Positions 12,476 to 26,214 of a stretch of 64,000 nt of DNA are shown here, in pieces (positions within the stretch are counted from its first letter, which is position 1; each line of letters opens with the position of its first letter). Location: positions 4,490,892-4,554,891 of the forward strand of contig NC_066836.1 in assembly GCF_001640805.2 (NCBI RefSeq). The letters run 5' to 3'. The translations under genes were made by a program, and so were the position numbers. The notes under the pieces are model-generated. The model saw nothing but the letters and a program-made list of their open reading frames with translations, was not told where the DNA came from and did not search any database. Source of the DNA: Lates calcarifer. Taxonomy: Eukaryota > Chordata > Actinopteri > Centropomidae.

Positions 12476-13799
12476 TCTGAACAATTCATGTGGGCCCCTT
12501 GAAGCACCACTACTAAATTAACTTCCCCTATTTTTTCCCAGCATGCCACAGAAGGAAAAATCAAGGCAGGCAGCCTGTCGTCATTCCCACAGGATGTCAG
12601 TGTTTGACTGTGTGACACATATATATAATTCCAAGGTGGAGCATCCTATTTCCAGTCCTACTGTAAACTCTTTAGCCAGTCCAAAACAGTCTTTGTTACA
12701 TCCACACCTGTGCCAGCTTTCTGATTACACCCTGTGTTAGACCTTTTGCAACAGATTCACTATAGGAGTGTGTGCTACCTTTGAGTATAAGCTCAGTGGG
12801 CATACGTGTGGGAAGATGAAACATTCTTTGCACGCGGGCATGCAAATTGTATTGAATTAAACCGCCTACTACGGCAAAATGTATGCACATCTGTGAAATT
12901 TCCATGCATATGAGTGGAGGTAACTGGCAGCGCTGCATAGGAATTATGGCTCTACAACCCTTACAGCTGTGACATCTTTACTGCTGATGCACAGTCAATG
13001 ATACATAGGCTTCAGTGTTTCAGTTAACAGTTCAGAGATGCTGTGAACTGATATTTTGTAGAAGGCGTGCTTGTATATTTTGTGTATGTGTCTTCTTTTC
13101 TGTTCCTTATTTAACAGCAGTATAATATGATATTATTTCTAACCCATCCCCTGTGGTCTCACGTCCCATCACTGATGACCTCACCCCTGCCTCAACCCCA
13201 GTGTATGATGGGATAGGGAGCAGCACTCTGTCTGGGTAGAGGGGTAAGTCACTGCTGAGACGTCCCCGTGACTCATCCCAGTTGACATTATTGAAGATGA
13301 AAGTCAGACTCGTTGCTTGTTGTGCTAATAACTGGAGGGAGATGTTCAAAGAAAGAAAAGAAAAAACCCCTATTATTTATGCTCTGAGCAATCAAATTAC
13401 TGGGAATGACTTCAATAGTGTACACTAATATGGTGCAAAATGAGTGAATATCATGTGTCTGTGATTGGGCAGAGATCAGCTAAAAGGCTACAGTATTTGT
13501 TTGCTATTATGCGTAGATTTAACATTTTTAGATTTTAAGAATTTGCCGTCAAAACTGAGTAAATCCATTTTGGACAACAAACATTTCTCAAGGCTCGCCC
13601 TCTTATGGGATCTAGCCATGTCATGTCAAATAAAAAAAATATTTATCTTGATTTTTGTTCACTCATTTTATTGTAAGAGTGTCTTCTGTGCCACAGACCG
13701 GGCTAATATGGTCCAATTAATTCCGGTTGATTAGTGAACCAAGTAATTTCCTGAGTGTGATGTAAGCTTAAGTGTTTCCTACATGTTTTTTTCATTTTT

Positions 13800-13960
13800 T
13801 ATTCCTTTAACATTTCTAGTATTTGGATAAAAATGTCGACCTTGTGGGGGCACCAGAGGAAAGGTCGAGGATCTGGGAATGATGAATGCTGATAGTGAAT
13901 TTCACAGCAGTCCACCTCTTAGATATTGAGACATTTCAGTCTGGAATAAAGCGTTGGAAC
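13800..13960 (+). repeat. Teleost interspersed repeat fragment
   Basis: The stretch reads as the common fish repeat with the elements GTGGGGGCACCAGAGGAAAGG, AATTTCACAGCAGTCCACC and GAGACATTTCAGTCTGGA. A probable relative lies at 49480-49760 (CATAAACCAAAG and GATGATGGTGCTTGATAAA words). No coding potential is seen. Confidence 0.5.
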
Positions 13961-16900
13961 AACCAACAGATATTGTCGTGTGATTTCCACCAGAAATGAT
14001 ATACTGACAAGAGAAACCAGAGGGGAAAGCACGCACTGTGCAAGAATGGAAAAGACGAATATTATTAGCTGGAATATGTCTGTACCTCGCTCCTGCTCAT
14101 GTCTGTCACTACAAACAGACTAAAAATGCAGTGCTTTAACATCACCTTCACCACAACACAGAGATCAGACCACTGCCATTATCTCTACCCATTAGCTGTT
14201 GATAGGTACCTGTACTCACATACAAACACACTTAAATTGCTGTGTTTCAATACACTGAGCACCATTCATCATCACACAGGTAACACCCCCCACCCCCACC
14301 CCCACCCCACACCCCACAGCCTCACCCTGTCATCATCCTCTGATCAGCAGAACCCGTCTCCCCTCCACCCCTCACTGTTTTGACACTAATTGCACTTTGT
14401 CGAGATCAAACTGCCTCGCAGTGTTTTCTCCGCTCGCCCCGAAATTCACTCTGACACTTGACAGTCACTGAAAGAGGCTTCATATCTCACACATCAGACA
14501 GGTATCTGGTGCAATGTGATAAAAGCCAAATTTAATATTCAAACCTCTTTTATTCAACCTGCCATCTTCATCCTCCTCTGCTCTTCCCAACTTCAGAATT
14601 GCACTTTAATCTGCTGGGTCTTGTTCAGAAGTGGGTAACAGTGGAAAGTTACTGTCTGTAAGGTTTGAAGCACTCTTACTGCTGTGGCATGTTGTGCATG
14701 ATTACTGATGAAGATTTCTCCCAAAAAAACAGTCTGCAACCAGTCTGTAGGTCTAAAATAAGAATTAGATTTCTCTGATTATATACATTAAAATTATTAA
14801 CTGCTGCTGATGTTGTCTTTTTTCTGTTTTACCTTTTTTCAGAGAATACAGCAGTGGCTTTACTCCAGGTGAAGCAGGACCAGTCTTTTGTCTAAACAAT
14901 TACAGCAAATTTAGGAACATGCCTCATTAAAACAACTATAAAAGTAGATAATGTAACTTAACACACCCAATCAAAGGTGATTCACCTGGAGTATGAGAAA
15001 GTAAATATGTCCCTTACATAAATCCCAGGTATAATAAAATGCAACATACCTCTAGTGGCTTCTCCTCCCACTATTATTCTGTATGTTGGAGCATGTGGCC
15101 TTTATGTGTTTGGTTTATTGCCCAGTACTTCCAGGTGAGAGGGGAGGAAAAGGGGTGGAGCCAGGTGCCTGTGAACAAGGGTGCATTCAAGATTTATCAC
15201 TTTATCAATATGCTGGATTTTCAGCTCCCAAAGTGATTGTACACCGTAAAGAGTATCTTATAATAGATTTTATAAGGTGATTTGAAAATGATGTCTGTCA
15301 GATTTCAATAAAACATTTGTATTTAAATGATTCAGCTTCTGGATTTTGTCTTCCAGTGTTCACAAATTGCTGAAATAAAGCTGTAAACATACTTAAAACC
15401 CCTTCAACCAACAGCTAGTTGTTATTTGCATCAACTTGTGAAAATCCACTCATGTGTTTTTTAGGGACATCAGTGGAGAGTGGTGCATTTCTCCTGCTAA
15501 CATTCATCAGGAGCACTGAGGAAAGGCTGTGCGTTTTCTGTCGAGTGTAGTGCTTATCATTAATACAAGCATACATGCAGATCCTGCAGGTAGAACACTT
15601 CAGATCTCCTTCTTCTTCTGATGTGCTTTTGAAAAAATAACAGCGACAAGAGGAGATTTGTGTGTTTAATTTTGTTTTTTTTGTTTTTTTTCTGGAGGTA
15701 AAGTACCAGTATAAAAATGTGGAATTGGAGTAAACTTCCAATAGAGCCTGGTGCTTCAGTCACAGAGGCTTTGATTCATCAGATCACTGAAGCATTTCTT
15801 GATATCATAAAGCTCAGGACAGATACTCACGTCTTTCAATAAATTTAAGTGTGTCAGTGCATTTGAGAACTGTGTCCTTCCTCAAAGAATAAAGCATGAA
15901 TAAAACAAACTTGCTCTTAAATATAATGTGGCCATGATCAGTATCTAAAATGATGTTTTCTGTGCAGGTATCTGTGTAGTGCTGTCTCACAAACCTGCAC
16001 CATACACCATATACCCCTCTTTCCTTCTCTTGCTCTCTTAGTTTTGTCTCATAAAAAGCTCTTCTCCAGCCTCAGTCTTGACCCACCATGTAAACAACAG
16101 TAGAAGAACAACCACTTTGACTGATTATTGAGCCACAACAAGGCCAGCCGCTCATCCCCTCCGCCTGCAGGAGGATGTCTCCTGCCTGCTCCTCTCTGCA
16201 TACCTTGCCAGGAGCGCTGGCAACACCTAGAACACGGGAAGTGCATAAAGGATTAAATTATGAATGGAGATCCAGCGAGGCAGAAGGAAACGGTTGTGAT
16301 AATAGCATGACAGCATATTTAATTTGCAGATAATTGCACTTTGGGGGCTTTTAGGAGGCTCGTCTCACACTGGCATTTTTAATGAAATGGGCAAATCATA
16401 GCTGTTGTCACCTTCCAGCCTCTAAAGAAACTTAGTAGATGAAAGAAAAAAAGAAAAAGCGACTGAATGGACTGTGTCAGCCATTTTAATGATTCAGGTT
16501 GTTATATGAATATGGAAACCAGGTCTCTGCAGCACCACTGTTACATGAGAGACATCACCATTATGAGAAGTGTGGTTTATTATTTTCTGCTCTGATTTGA
16601 TAGCATTTCATTGCAAAACATCAAAGCACAATTAAATTTGTATTTGCAGGAACCATTCATCAACACATATCATCAGATTCAGGATCACAGATGAAAGATT
16701 TTCTGAGCTGTGTGCTTGTAGAAATCTTTTATCTTGTCCTACAAACACAGTTACAGCTTTTCAAGTCGGGCAGCTTCTCATATCCTGTCCTACACACATC
16801 AAAAAATCTCACATTTTTGCTATAATTGCCTCAGTGAATGTAGGGCAAATCTGCACATAAAGAAATATTACCTCAATAATATAAATTTGCAAAACTACAG

Positions 16901-17630
16901 GCCAGTATGAGAATGTATGAAACAGCAGTGCTGGGGTATAAAAGGAAAGCATCTGTCATTGGTACAGATGTTTAAAACAATCTAATGCATAACCCCAGTT
17001 CATACTCTGCTTTCCTGTATGGTTTCATTTACCCATGAAGACTGTCTTTCTCTAACTTAAACAAATTACTATTATTTAATTGTCATTTTATGACTTTGTT
17101 GGAGAACTGAAAGTACAAGGATCAGGGGAAATGAGGAGAAAGAGATGGTGGACGACACAAAGTGATGATGTTACAGAGAACAAAACTGACAGGCCACCAA
17201 GTCGTGATCTTTCCTCACAGTAACCAAGCATTTTTTTTTAACCTAAGTTTAATCAAACTTTAATTATACCTGGATCAGAATCAGTTTTTATCTGTCTTTT
17301 GTAATTACTTGAAGGACTTCAGGTCTATTTTGTAGCTGCTTTTAATCATGTCAGATGATCTTCCTCAGCAGATGGCATTCACCCAGTTGTCACCGAATAG
17401 TAAATGTTTAAATTTCCTGTTTTCTGAGCACTTGCAACTCAAGAAATTTGTTATTGTTGTTTTTTTTTTATCGTGCTGCTGTCAATCAGAAGACACTCAC
17501 ATGGGTTATTTTTAAATGACAAATGAACGCCTTTTTACCTTGGATGACTTGTTAATAAAGACAACGTCTCAGTTAGCATTTTCTTGCAGTGAATATGCTG
17601 AAAGGGTTAATTAAGCTGCCTTTTATGAAA
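13961..17630. other. Intergenic region, no gene recognised
   Basis: No exon is recognised. A C-rich run (CCCCACCCCCACCCC type) lies at 14285-14320. An AATAAA signal stands near 15308 on the plus strand, but no open reading frame precedes it. The AT-rich block at 16250-16420 has the look of a conserved noncoding element. Confidence 0.55.
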
Positions 17631-17636
17631 ACAGTG

Positions 17637-18130
17637 GCTTCAGAAAGTATTCAGATCCCCTCACGTTTCATCTTTACTTTGTCATGTGGTAGATTTAATT
17701 ATAAATTTATAAAGTTGGCATCAATCTACACCACAATTCTGTCACAGAGGTCCTTGGACACCACGGTTTGTTTTTCATCCTCACATGCAGTGTGAATGGT
17801 GGGACCTTGCATACACAGGTGTGTGCCTTTCTAAAAAAACCCTGTCCAATCAATTCAGTTTGCCACAAGTGAACAATCAAGTCCAATCCAATCAAGTGCT
17901 AGACACAGCTCAAGGTCAATTAAAGCAAACAGGACGCATCTGACCACAATTTGGAGCCACAGCAAAGGGTCTGAATACTTTTCTAAATGAGACATGTCAG
18001 TTTTTGATTTGCAATAAATTTTCACTTTGTTATTATGGGTTATTGACTGCAGATTGATGGCCGAAAATGGCAGTGTTATCCATTTAAAATCACATCTAGA
18101 TAAAATCTCCAAAAAGTGAAGGAGTTTGAA
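17637..18130. mobile_element. Tc1/mariner remnant, internally deleted
   Basis: The left part carries AAAGTATTCAGATCCCCTCA. The right part carries CAAAGGGTCTGAATACTTT, GCAATAAATTTTCACTTTG and TTATTATGGGTTATTGACTG. These are the terminal sequences of a very common fish Tc1-type element, here without its transposase. The middle holds the sub-terminal words CTGTCCAATCAATTCAGTTTG and CAAGTGAACAATCAAGTCC. The copy is heavily mutated. Confidence 0.65.
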
Positions 18131-19395
18131 CACAAAAAGACAGCGACCACATATTTTTCATAAAGTCTTCCAAGGTTCAGCCTTCAAGAGTTACACAAGA
18201 GTTACATGGTTTTCACATGTTCCAATTTTTTATATGTGTCTGTTTTACATTAGTGATTTATGTTTTCTGGCAGCATTAGTATAAGAAGGAGCGGGATGTT
18301 CCTGCAGTATACTTCAGGGGAAAGTAAGCAGAGGTCTGAGAGGGATACGTGTACAAAACATTGGACTTTAACACTCATGATTCATATTTGCAAAACGTAT
18401 CTTCTCAAGTGAGTACTGACATGTTGAACCTTTTAGTATTACCTCAAGTTTTTCCTGTCAAAGCTGCAAAAATCAGTATTATATATCAACAATGCAACAA
18501 ATGACTATCTGTAATCTAATAATAAATCAATTTGTGTAAATTGTTCTTGACACATAATTCTGGCTGGAAATGCATTTTGCTAATGGCCGTCAGTATAGTG
18601 CAGGCTGTTAGCTTACAGGCTAATATATAACAGATGAGGATTAGTGCTGCAGCTAATCTGCTGGAGGTGCTTTACAGAGAGGAGCCACAAATCACTGCAC
18701 ATCACTGTGTTTGACTTTCCAATGTTCACTACACACCTTAAATATCAACACCTATACTTTGTAATGTCATGCAGAATAATGACGCAACCCTAAGAGCCAG
18801 CGTGTCCTGAAAATAGATGTAACACAATATTCCTGCAAGACCCCACTCAGGGCTGAAACCCAACACTCCCCCTCCTTCAGCAACAGCAGACATTAGTAAT
18901 CTCTTCTGCCTCTCTCCTCTCTTCTGGTTACTGGTCAGCTGAGCACAGGAGTGGAAAAAAGGTAATCTGCGTCTCGGGAACGAGTGCACACACTTGACGG
19001 CTCACGGGCATTTAAATGAACTGAAGTTGGAGATTCCTATTTTGCAGATTAATGAGGTAATTCATGGATGTGGTTTGGTTTCTCATTAGCATATTGTAAT
19101 GAGCAGAGCAGCCTACTTCACTCACTGCCCTCCTCGTCTTTCTTTTTTTTCCCTGCCCTGCCTCAGCATCAGTGAGCTACACCGGCATTTACAGGCAAAT
19201 TAATACAAAGAGACAGCCATGACCTCCTCTGTGTGTCTGAGTGTGTGTGTCTGTGTGTGTGTGTGTGTGTGTCTGTGTGTGCTTACCAGCTGTTTCATTC
19301 AGCCATCTGTGGCATCAGATGTTTGTAAGGATGCTGGAAGTTTCTCAGCTTGATGTAATGAACACAAGTACATGTTTTGAGCATGATAAAACAAA

Positions 19396-19426
<31 letters not shown>

Positions 19427-21330
19427 TCCTGCTCTGTCATGCACCATCTTCTCTTCAATCATTGGTCCTTCTCTTTCACCTTATCTTTACATTTCTCTCT
19501 CCTCCTCTTTATGTCTGTTCAGCTCAATTCAGTTTACCTCATTTTAACTCAGCTCAGTTCAGTTGGTGCTTTCTTGGCATGAAATTACAGAACTGTCACA
19601 CCAGGCTGACAAAAGTAATAACTATACGACATTAACAATTAAGACATATCAGTAACATTATGTTTTAGTCTGTATTGTTGCAGATCTAACTCATTTACAC
19701 GAGGAAGGGCATTTACGAAAGCAAGTGAGACTCATAAACTCATATTTATCACATTACAAAGTGAGCAACCAGCAGAACAGTTTTTAATAGATAATACTGG
19801 ATTATTGCACCTATTTTCATATATTTGGCTGCCATTTCTATCAGTTATGATGACACTGTGATCACCAAGTTAACTGTGGATTTGAAAAAAATCACCACAT
19901 CAGCAGCAATGCTGCAGCAAAGTTTGACGAGGCAAGAAACACACGAAGCCAGATGACAGGACTAAAAAACTAATAAGTTGTGCGACACCACAGTCATCCT
20001 TCTAAGGTTTCTGGGTCACACCCAAGACTCATATCTTCATAAGCAAATTATAAATTAATTGAAAGACTGTTACATTTCTTGATACAGACCATGAAATGAT
20101 TGAATATTTTTCAAACACCTTCACCAAGGTGTTGACATGCAGATGTTAAGCCTGTATAACGTCTCCCATTTTCACTTTGTTTAGCATGATTACACACAAA
20201 CATTTGCTAATTAGCGCTAAAAGCACATCAGACTCCAGTGGTGGTGTACGGTGGTGGTGAAAGTTAATGTCCCCCCTGATCCTTCCCCGGCCTTCTCCTG
20301 ACTCCTGGTCGATTTAGTTTGATCCCCTCCCCAGCTGATGTTGTAACACGTTTTGATCTGGTGTTCACAGACAGCTGACGTTGTGTCTGATGTTGCTGGC
20401 TCCAGCTGTTGCATGTGATGTCATATATGTTCACCGCTGCAGCTTCCCCCTCTGGGCAGGTCGTGTCTTCAGTCTTTAATTCACGACACTGACAGCTAAA
20501 TCAATCATCACGATGGACCGACATGTGGAAAAGTAATGTCATAAACCCCGACTGCTACAGTGACCAGCAAGACAACAAAAGATTATGTTTGATAGGAATG
20601 TGTGGATCTGGATGAATGTGAAGCAGGGTGATTGTCAGCAAACTGCCAGGTAAAAAAAAAAAAAAAAGATCTATCCTTCATCCCAGTTGGACTCCGTCTC
20701 ATGTTGTCAAAAAAACGACTCCATAAAGCAAACTGCTTCCCCTTCAGCTGATCGCCCAGGTGATCAGAATGAATGCCAGGATGCTGTGAAGAATTACAGA
20801 GCTCATGTCTGAACAGAACAACAGAGCAGAGAGCCTGTGAGATCCTTCCATGTACCTGTCAGCCTGAAATGATGGCTGACTTCCTGTGGGCTGGAGAAAC
20901 ACTAATAGTCTCCAGCTGGACAGAAAGAAATCTCTAACAGCGGGAAACTTTACACCTACGTTAGGTCAGAGGATGACTTAAACATATGTGAATTTCTGTG
21001 TTCACCTGATGTGGTACTTTCCCAGTCGAAGAAAAGAAAAGATTTGGCTGTTAAAGGTTCAGAACCAAACCGGAGGTGATTTCACGAACACTGCGCTTTC
21101 TCACATGCTGTGAGTTTCTTTCTCTGTCAGGTAGACGATACTGTGGAGGTTTGGCAACTATTTTTTTGGAGGCTTTGCAGCTGCATTACAAATATCCTGC
21201 CAATGCTGTCTGCCACTGTCATAGAGCTCCACTGGAGAATTTTATATGTGCAAATAGTGGCCAAGTACACTGAAAACAACCAGGCAGAGAGAAACAAAAA
21301 GAATTTTCAAATCACAGGAGGCTGAGTGAG
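18131..21330. other. Intergenic region, no gene recognised
   Basis: No coding exon is recognised. It holds (GT)n at 19231-19280, (CA)n at 19398-19426, a poly-A run near 20653, and an AT-rich block at 19010-19115 with TTAATGAGGTAATTCATGG and CATTAGCATATTGTAATGAG words that could be regulatory. The long frames over the GT and CA runs are artefacts. Confidence 0.55.
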
Positions 21331-21334
21331 GAAA

Positions 21335-21905
21335 TATATTCAGACCCTTCACTTTTTGCTCACTTTATTGCATTGTAGATTTTATTGTAAATGGATAAAC
21401 TTGCCATGGTTGCCCAACAATCTACTATCAATACATTAGAGGCCTCTTTGGCAGCAAGTACAGCTTTGACTCTTCTTGGGTAAATCTCTACACGCTTTGT
21501 ACGCCTGGATCTGGGCACTGTATCCTATCCAGCTGTCAGCTTCAGGTCTCTCCACAGACGTTCTATGAGGTTTAAATCTGGACTTTGGCTGGGACATTCA
21601 AAGAGACTTGTCCTGAAGCTGCTCCAGTGTTGTCTTGGCTGGAGTCTGCGAGTCATTGTTGTGCTGAAAGTCCCATGCTTCACCATAAGGATGGTATTAG
21701 CCAGGTGATGAGCAGTGCTCACAAGACGCAGAGCTAAACGTTCTAGCTAATGGGTTCAGTGTCTCATCAAACCAGAGAATCTTTTTACTCATGCTCTCAA
21801 AGTCCTGTTAGAGTGAAGCTGAAGCTGAAGCTTTGTTAGAGTGACCATTTGGTTCTTAGTCACCTCCCTGACCCTGCTTTCAATAATTACCTCTCTAGCC
21901 TCTAC
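21335..21905 (-). mobile_element. Tc1/mariner transposase remnant
   Basis: The minus strand encodes CPSQSPDLNLIERLWRDLK near 21540-21600, the C-terminal signature of Tc1-type transposases (PSQSPDLNPIEHLWRDLK). The plus strand carries recognisable element words: TTCAGACCCTTCACTTTTTG at the left end, CCATGCTTCACCATAAGGATG, and CATCAAACCAGAGAATC. The transposase is shortened and broken, so the copy is dead. It belongs to the same family as the remnant at 17637-18130. Confidence 0.75.
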
Positions 21906-24900
21906 TTATTTGCTAACTGTTCAACAAGTCGGAGCACAGGAAAGGGTATGTGTCCATGCTTGAAGATAAGGACAAGATAATACATCTAGAAAGCTAAGTC
22001 GCACAGTTTTAAAGACTTTGTCAAAGAAAGAAAGAAGATGCAAGAGGTTAGATTGAGTTCATGCTGTAAAAACTAAATGTAGGTTGTTAGTTTTATATGA
22101 CTAATAGGCTAATCCAGACTCACCTGCGGTCACAGTGACTTTACAGTAATGACATCCAAAACTCAGTCTAAACCTATTTCCTCAAACTTGATTTTTACTC
22201 AACAGAAACGTCCTGCTTCTTTACTGGACTGATATAAAACATTATCAATTCATCTCTCCACATCCGCCTAAAACATTAATTTTTTTCCCTGCAGTCTTAA
22301 AAATTTCTTTCAACTCAAGCAAGAACTTCCTCTTGTAATCCTGTCATGTATGTTTCATGGCGCAGACATCCACTCAGCCCTGTCGTATCTGAAATTGCAG
22401 CTCTGTTGCTTTGATCTGACAGGATAAACTGCAGAGTCTCTCTCACTCTCAGGAGGGAAGAGACAAGCATTTCTCACAAGTCTCCAACATGCGTCCAAGA
22501 GTTTCCTCGGAAGATAAACAACTAATACATCAACTGAAATAATTCCTAGCATTTAAACGGACAAGCATCTTATATTTATCTTTGAATATTTCCTCAGAAT
22601 CGTCTGAATTTCTGACCCTAAAAGGTATCCAAACATGATTTAACCCAGGTCTAATCTACTCAAACAGAGAGAAAAAAAAACATATTGAAATCATTACAGA
22701 ACCTACACGCTTTCCTTTATATTTCTCAGCCTCTTTCAGGTAAGCGTTGAAGTTAAACCACAGCACATACTTGGGATATCTGGCTGCAGGAATGCCATGC
22801 TGCTCTCCATCCTGAGGTGTGTTTTCATGGTCTCCAGGCTGCACGGAGGTCCCTGCTCCAGGCCTGATCCATATTAAAGCCACATGTCTCTGTTTTTCTT
22901 TCCTACAGGCATGTCATACCTGCAGCTCTCAGACCGGCACACGTGCACTCCGCTGTCGTAAGGTGAAAACCTCACGAATCTGCGCTGGTGATTGTCATGA
23001 TTTTACTCAATGTGAGAGATTAATTGGTTCACACAGGTTTTAAAAACATTTATAGGCACATGAAACCTTTTTGAAACGTACGGTGACTCAGAGGAGGAGT
23101 GAGGTAACAAGTGGAAAAAATGACTGGATACACAGTCACATTTCATTTCATTTCATACTCACCAACTCACCATGAAACACCTGGTGAGAAAAATCTTCAC
23201 TGGTGCCAATAAAATCAGTTCAAAAGCTTTTGGCAGGTATTTCGTAATAATTGCAGAAACTGAAAATGTAAACATGCCACTCTGAACTCCTGATAATGTA
23301 TTCAAGATGGCTTCGCAAAAGACATTTCTCCTGGAATTAAAGCTAGATGAACTGATTTTTGGCCACTTGATGGCAGCAGAAACACATACCTACCCATTTT
23401 TATTTATAGTTTATTAGCCAACAGTGGCCTATTCACACTTTGAGCAGATATAGAGCAACATTACTGTTCATTTCAAGTTAAATTCATGGTCATCTGAGGA
23501 ATGTGAGTTCAGTATTGACTCTCTTTTAGCTCTGTTTTTGGTCTCAACCTCAGCTTAAGGGAAATATCTGCTAAATTTCCTGCTAAGTGTTCCACTTAAG
23601 TTTGTTCACCAGCTAATCTCTAAGTTTTTGCTGCCAGCTGCCCGCTGCAGCTGAAAATAACACTAAGGACAATGGTTAGAGGATGTTTGAATGTTATGAC
23701 CTGAGGTGTGCAATGTGCTTCAGTCACATATATGTACACATTACTTGGTTTGAAAGAAAATAATCAAACAAGAACAAAAGTGCCAAGAAATACAAACCAA
23801 AATTCCAAACCAGAAGAGTCCTGACCCCATATTCTTTAGGTCCTAAGGTAAAAAAGTACAAAGACAGATCAGAATAGTTGGAGTTTTTACTGGACATCAA
23901 TGCTGTTTTATTACTTAATACACTTTTTTCTCCTGAGTGTGTGTTTGATTTAATGACTTTCAGTTCACAATTAACCTGAAGACACAACAATTTCTTCTAA
24001 CAAAACACTTCATACAGACAAATTAAAAGCAAGTAGGTTAACATACAGTTAATCGTCATTTTGCAGTCAGGGTTTCAGCATGAACAGTCTTTATCAGCAG
24101 CAGCATTCTGCTTCACATGTGTACAGTTACATATATTCACACACACAATCATACGTATGTGATATGATACAATCTCTCTCTCACACACTCACACACTCAG
24201 AGTTGGACAGGAAGGGGTTGGGTTTCATGTTTCCTGTGCTGTATTCCCCAGGCTGTTGGCTGATGTCTTGATGTGAAACGTTCCCAGTTTCCTGCAGCTC
24301 CCAGGTGAGAGTGTGGCTGCAAACTTATGTTTTTACTGGGAAATCAGAAATCTCCTACCTTTGCAATCCTTTCCAGCGGTTACTTTGTTCACTGTTTTTC
24401 TCACCACCTCTCTCTCACACACAGAAACTGGCCTAGATCAATGCCTGAAAGCACCATTCTCACACGTTTACAGATTAAGTTTGAGGTTGCAATGTGTTGA
24501 ATAACACTTTGTCTAAGAGTTCTTGAAATGAATTACTATGACAAATGTGTACATATTCAGTAAAATAAAAAGGAAAAAAAAAAGCAACATTCACAGTATC
24601 TCTTATCGCTCATTAAAACTTTTCTTTAAAGGAATACAAGGAACTATTTGAGTAAAAAAAACATACGCAGGCTCAAGAGGACTCAAAGAGTAAGAGAAAA
24701 GAAAACTTTGAAAAACTTTGCTTTACGTAGCAGAAATATGTTTTCTCTATTTCCTTTCCATCTTGCAACCCCTCGACCCCTCACATATACCCTGTGACGA
24801 CTTTCAGGGGTCCCAGTCCCCAGGTTGGGGACCTTTGCTGCAGGTAATCCATCAACAGAACATCATGTCCTTATTTTGTACTTTTGAGAGCGCAGCGTGA

Positions 24901-26200
24901 TATGAGAAGTCTGCTCTGCCACTACACCGGAGATAAAAGTATACATTAATTTTATGCATATTGATTTTCATACTGTAGATGTACTGAAATGGAAACTATT
25001 ATGTGCTTGAAAGATTGGAAAACACTCATGAAAACACAAAACACCAGACTGAATGGATTTAGGCCTGAAGCTGCAGTCTAAAACTTTTAAGACAAAAACT
25101 TCCTTTATCTCTGTAACTGTAAGCTGTATTTCCGCGTTTCTCCTCTCTTCTCCTTCCATCTTCTCCTCGTCCTTTCTGTTTCTTTATTCCGGCGCTCTCT
25201 CCAGTTTTAATGCTGCTGAGGTGGAGTTGTCTGTCTTTACGATGTGCCGGTTACGATGCCTTGGGGCGCACTGTCTCCTTGTTGATCCTCTCCTCAAAAC
25301 AGACACAGACCTACTTTGCTGAGCACGATGTGTGATGGCAGCGTTGCAATACAATAACTGCAGTTTGTTTCAAATCACATCAGTGTGCAGAATTATGCCA
25401 AACAGACAGAGTGCTACAGTACATATGGACAATCAGAAAATATAAGCAGTGAGGAGTGAATGTGCTGAAAGACGCCTGCAGGAAAAACGCTCAGAGACGG
25501 ACAATGAATGAGCTTTTTTTTTTTTTTTCTTTAAGGTTCTTTACGGGTTTAAATGTGTGGGAGAGAAGACTCAGTGGGGTTGACAGCTGTGAAGCAGCAC
25601 CACTGGTTCAGCTCAATGTTATGTTTGTTAATTGGAAGTGAGATTTTTAAGCCTGCTGAGTAAATGCACTTATGAATCACGATTTAACATTCCCAACCGA
25701 TCTTTTAATGTACAGCATGATATACTCAACTGTTGCTGTCAGATGTTTGCTATGTCTGTCCATTTGAAGATTTCTCCTGAATATGCTGTTTAGTATCGAG
25801 ACAAATATAGATTAATATTCAGAACATGACCCACAACCTGACTGTGATCTATGATAGAATACAGTGTGTTTACGCTGTATTCTTGAAGTGTACTCACTGC
25901 TACAGCGAGTCAGTTCTGTTCTGGAAATAGTCGTATAAAATAAAGTAGAGGTAAAATAATGTGTGGCTACACAGGAGGGAAAGCTCTGTGTTTTATCTAC
26001 TTCTGTAAACCTGTAAGGACAGATAATGAAGATAAACATAACAGACTGAGCTGAATGGAGTTTTTGCCTTTTACCACTGTGTTTCACTGATGCCCATGAG
26101 TTCATAAAACAGCTCTCTGAACCTCACAGGACTCTTACTAGTGTTTACATACCAGACCAAACAGTAACTTTTAGGATAAGTTACTGGTTTATTTAGGTTT
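21906..26200. other. Intergenic region, no gene recognised
   Basis: No gene is recognised. A fragment near 24765-24845 (CAGGGGTCCCAGTCCCCAGG, TTGGGGACCTTTGCTGCAG) resembles the repeat inside 5960-6170. A possible plus-strand exon at 22909-22962 has good splice signals but no recognisable product. Confidence 0.5.
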
Positions 26201-26214
26201 TTAATATTACCAGG

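Larger units (their letters stand above)
6650..13790. other. Intergenic region, no gene recognised
   Basis: No convincing coding exon is visible. The stretch holds a poly-T run near 7474, C- and G-runs at 8940-9075, (GT)n at 10446-10465, 11393-11411, 11452-11470 and 11484-11504, and (CA)n at 12093-12113. It also has two copies of a dispersed repeat (8018-8081 and 12414-12475) and a related pair of 39-base blocks at 7969 and 8351. The open frames are short and compositionally biased. Confidence 0.6.

Noticed and set aside
15000..15330. Possible 3' end of a plus-strand transcript (AATAAA near 15308)
   Set aside because: No coding exon or splice structure precedes it. A lone AATAAA in AT-rich DNA is expected by chance.
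22909..22962. Possible plus-strand exon with a good acceptor and a donor
   Set aside because: It is only 54 bases, has no recognisable peptide, and no partner exon is seen nearby. Chance splice-like sites are common.
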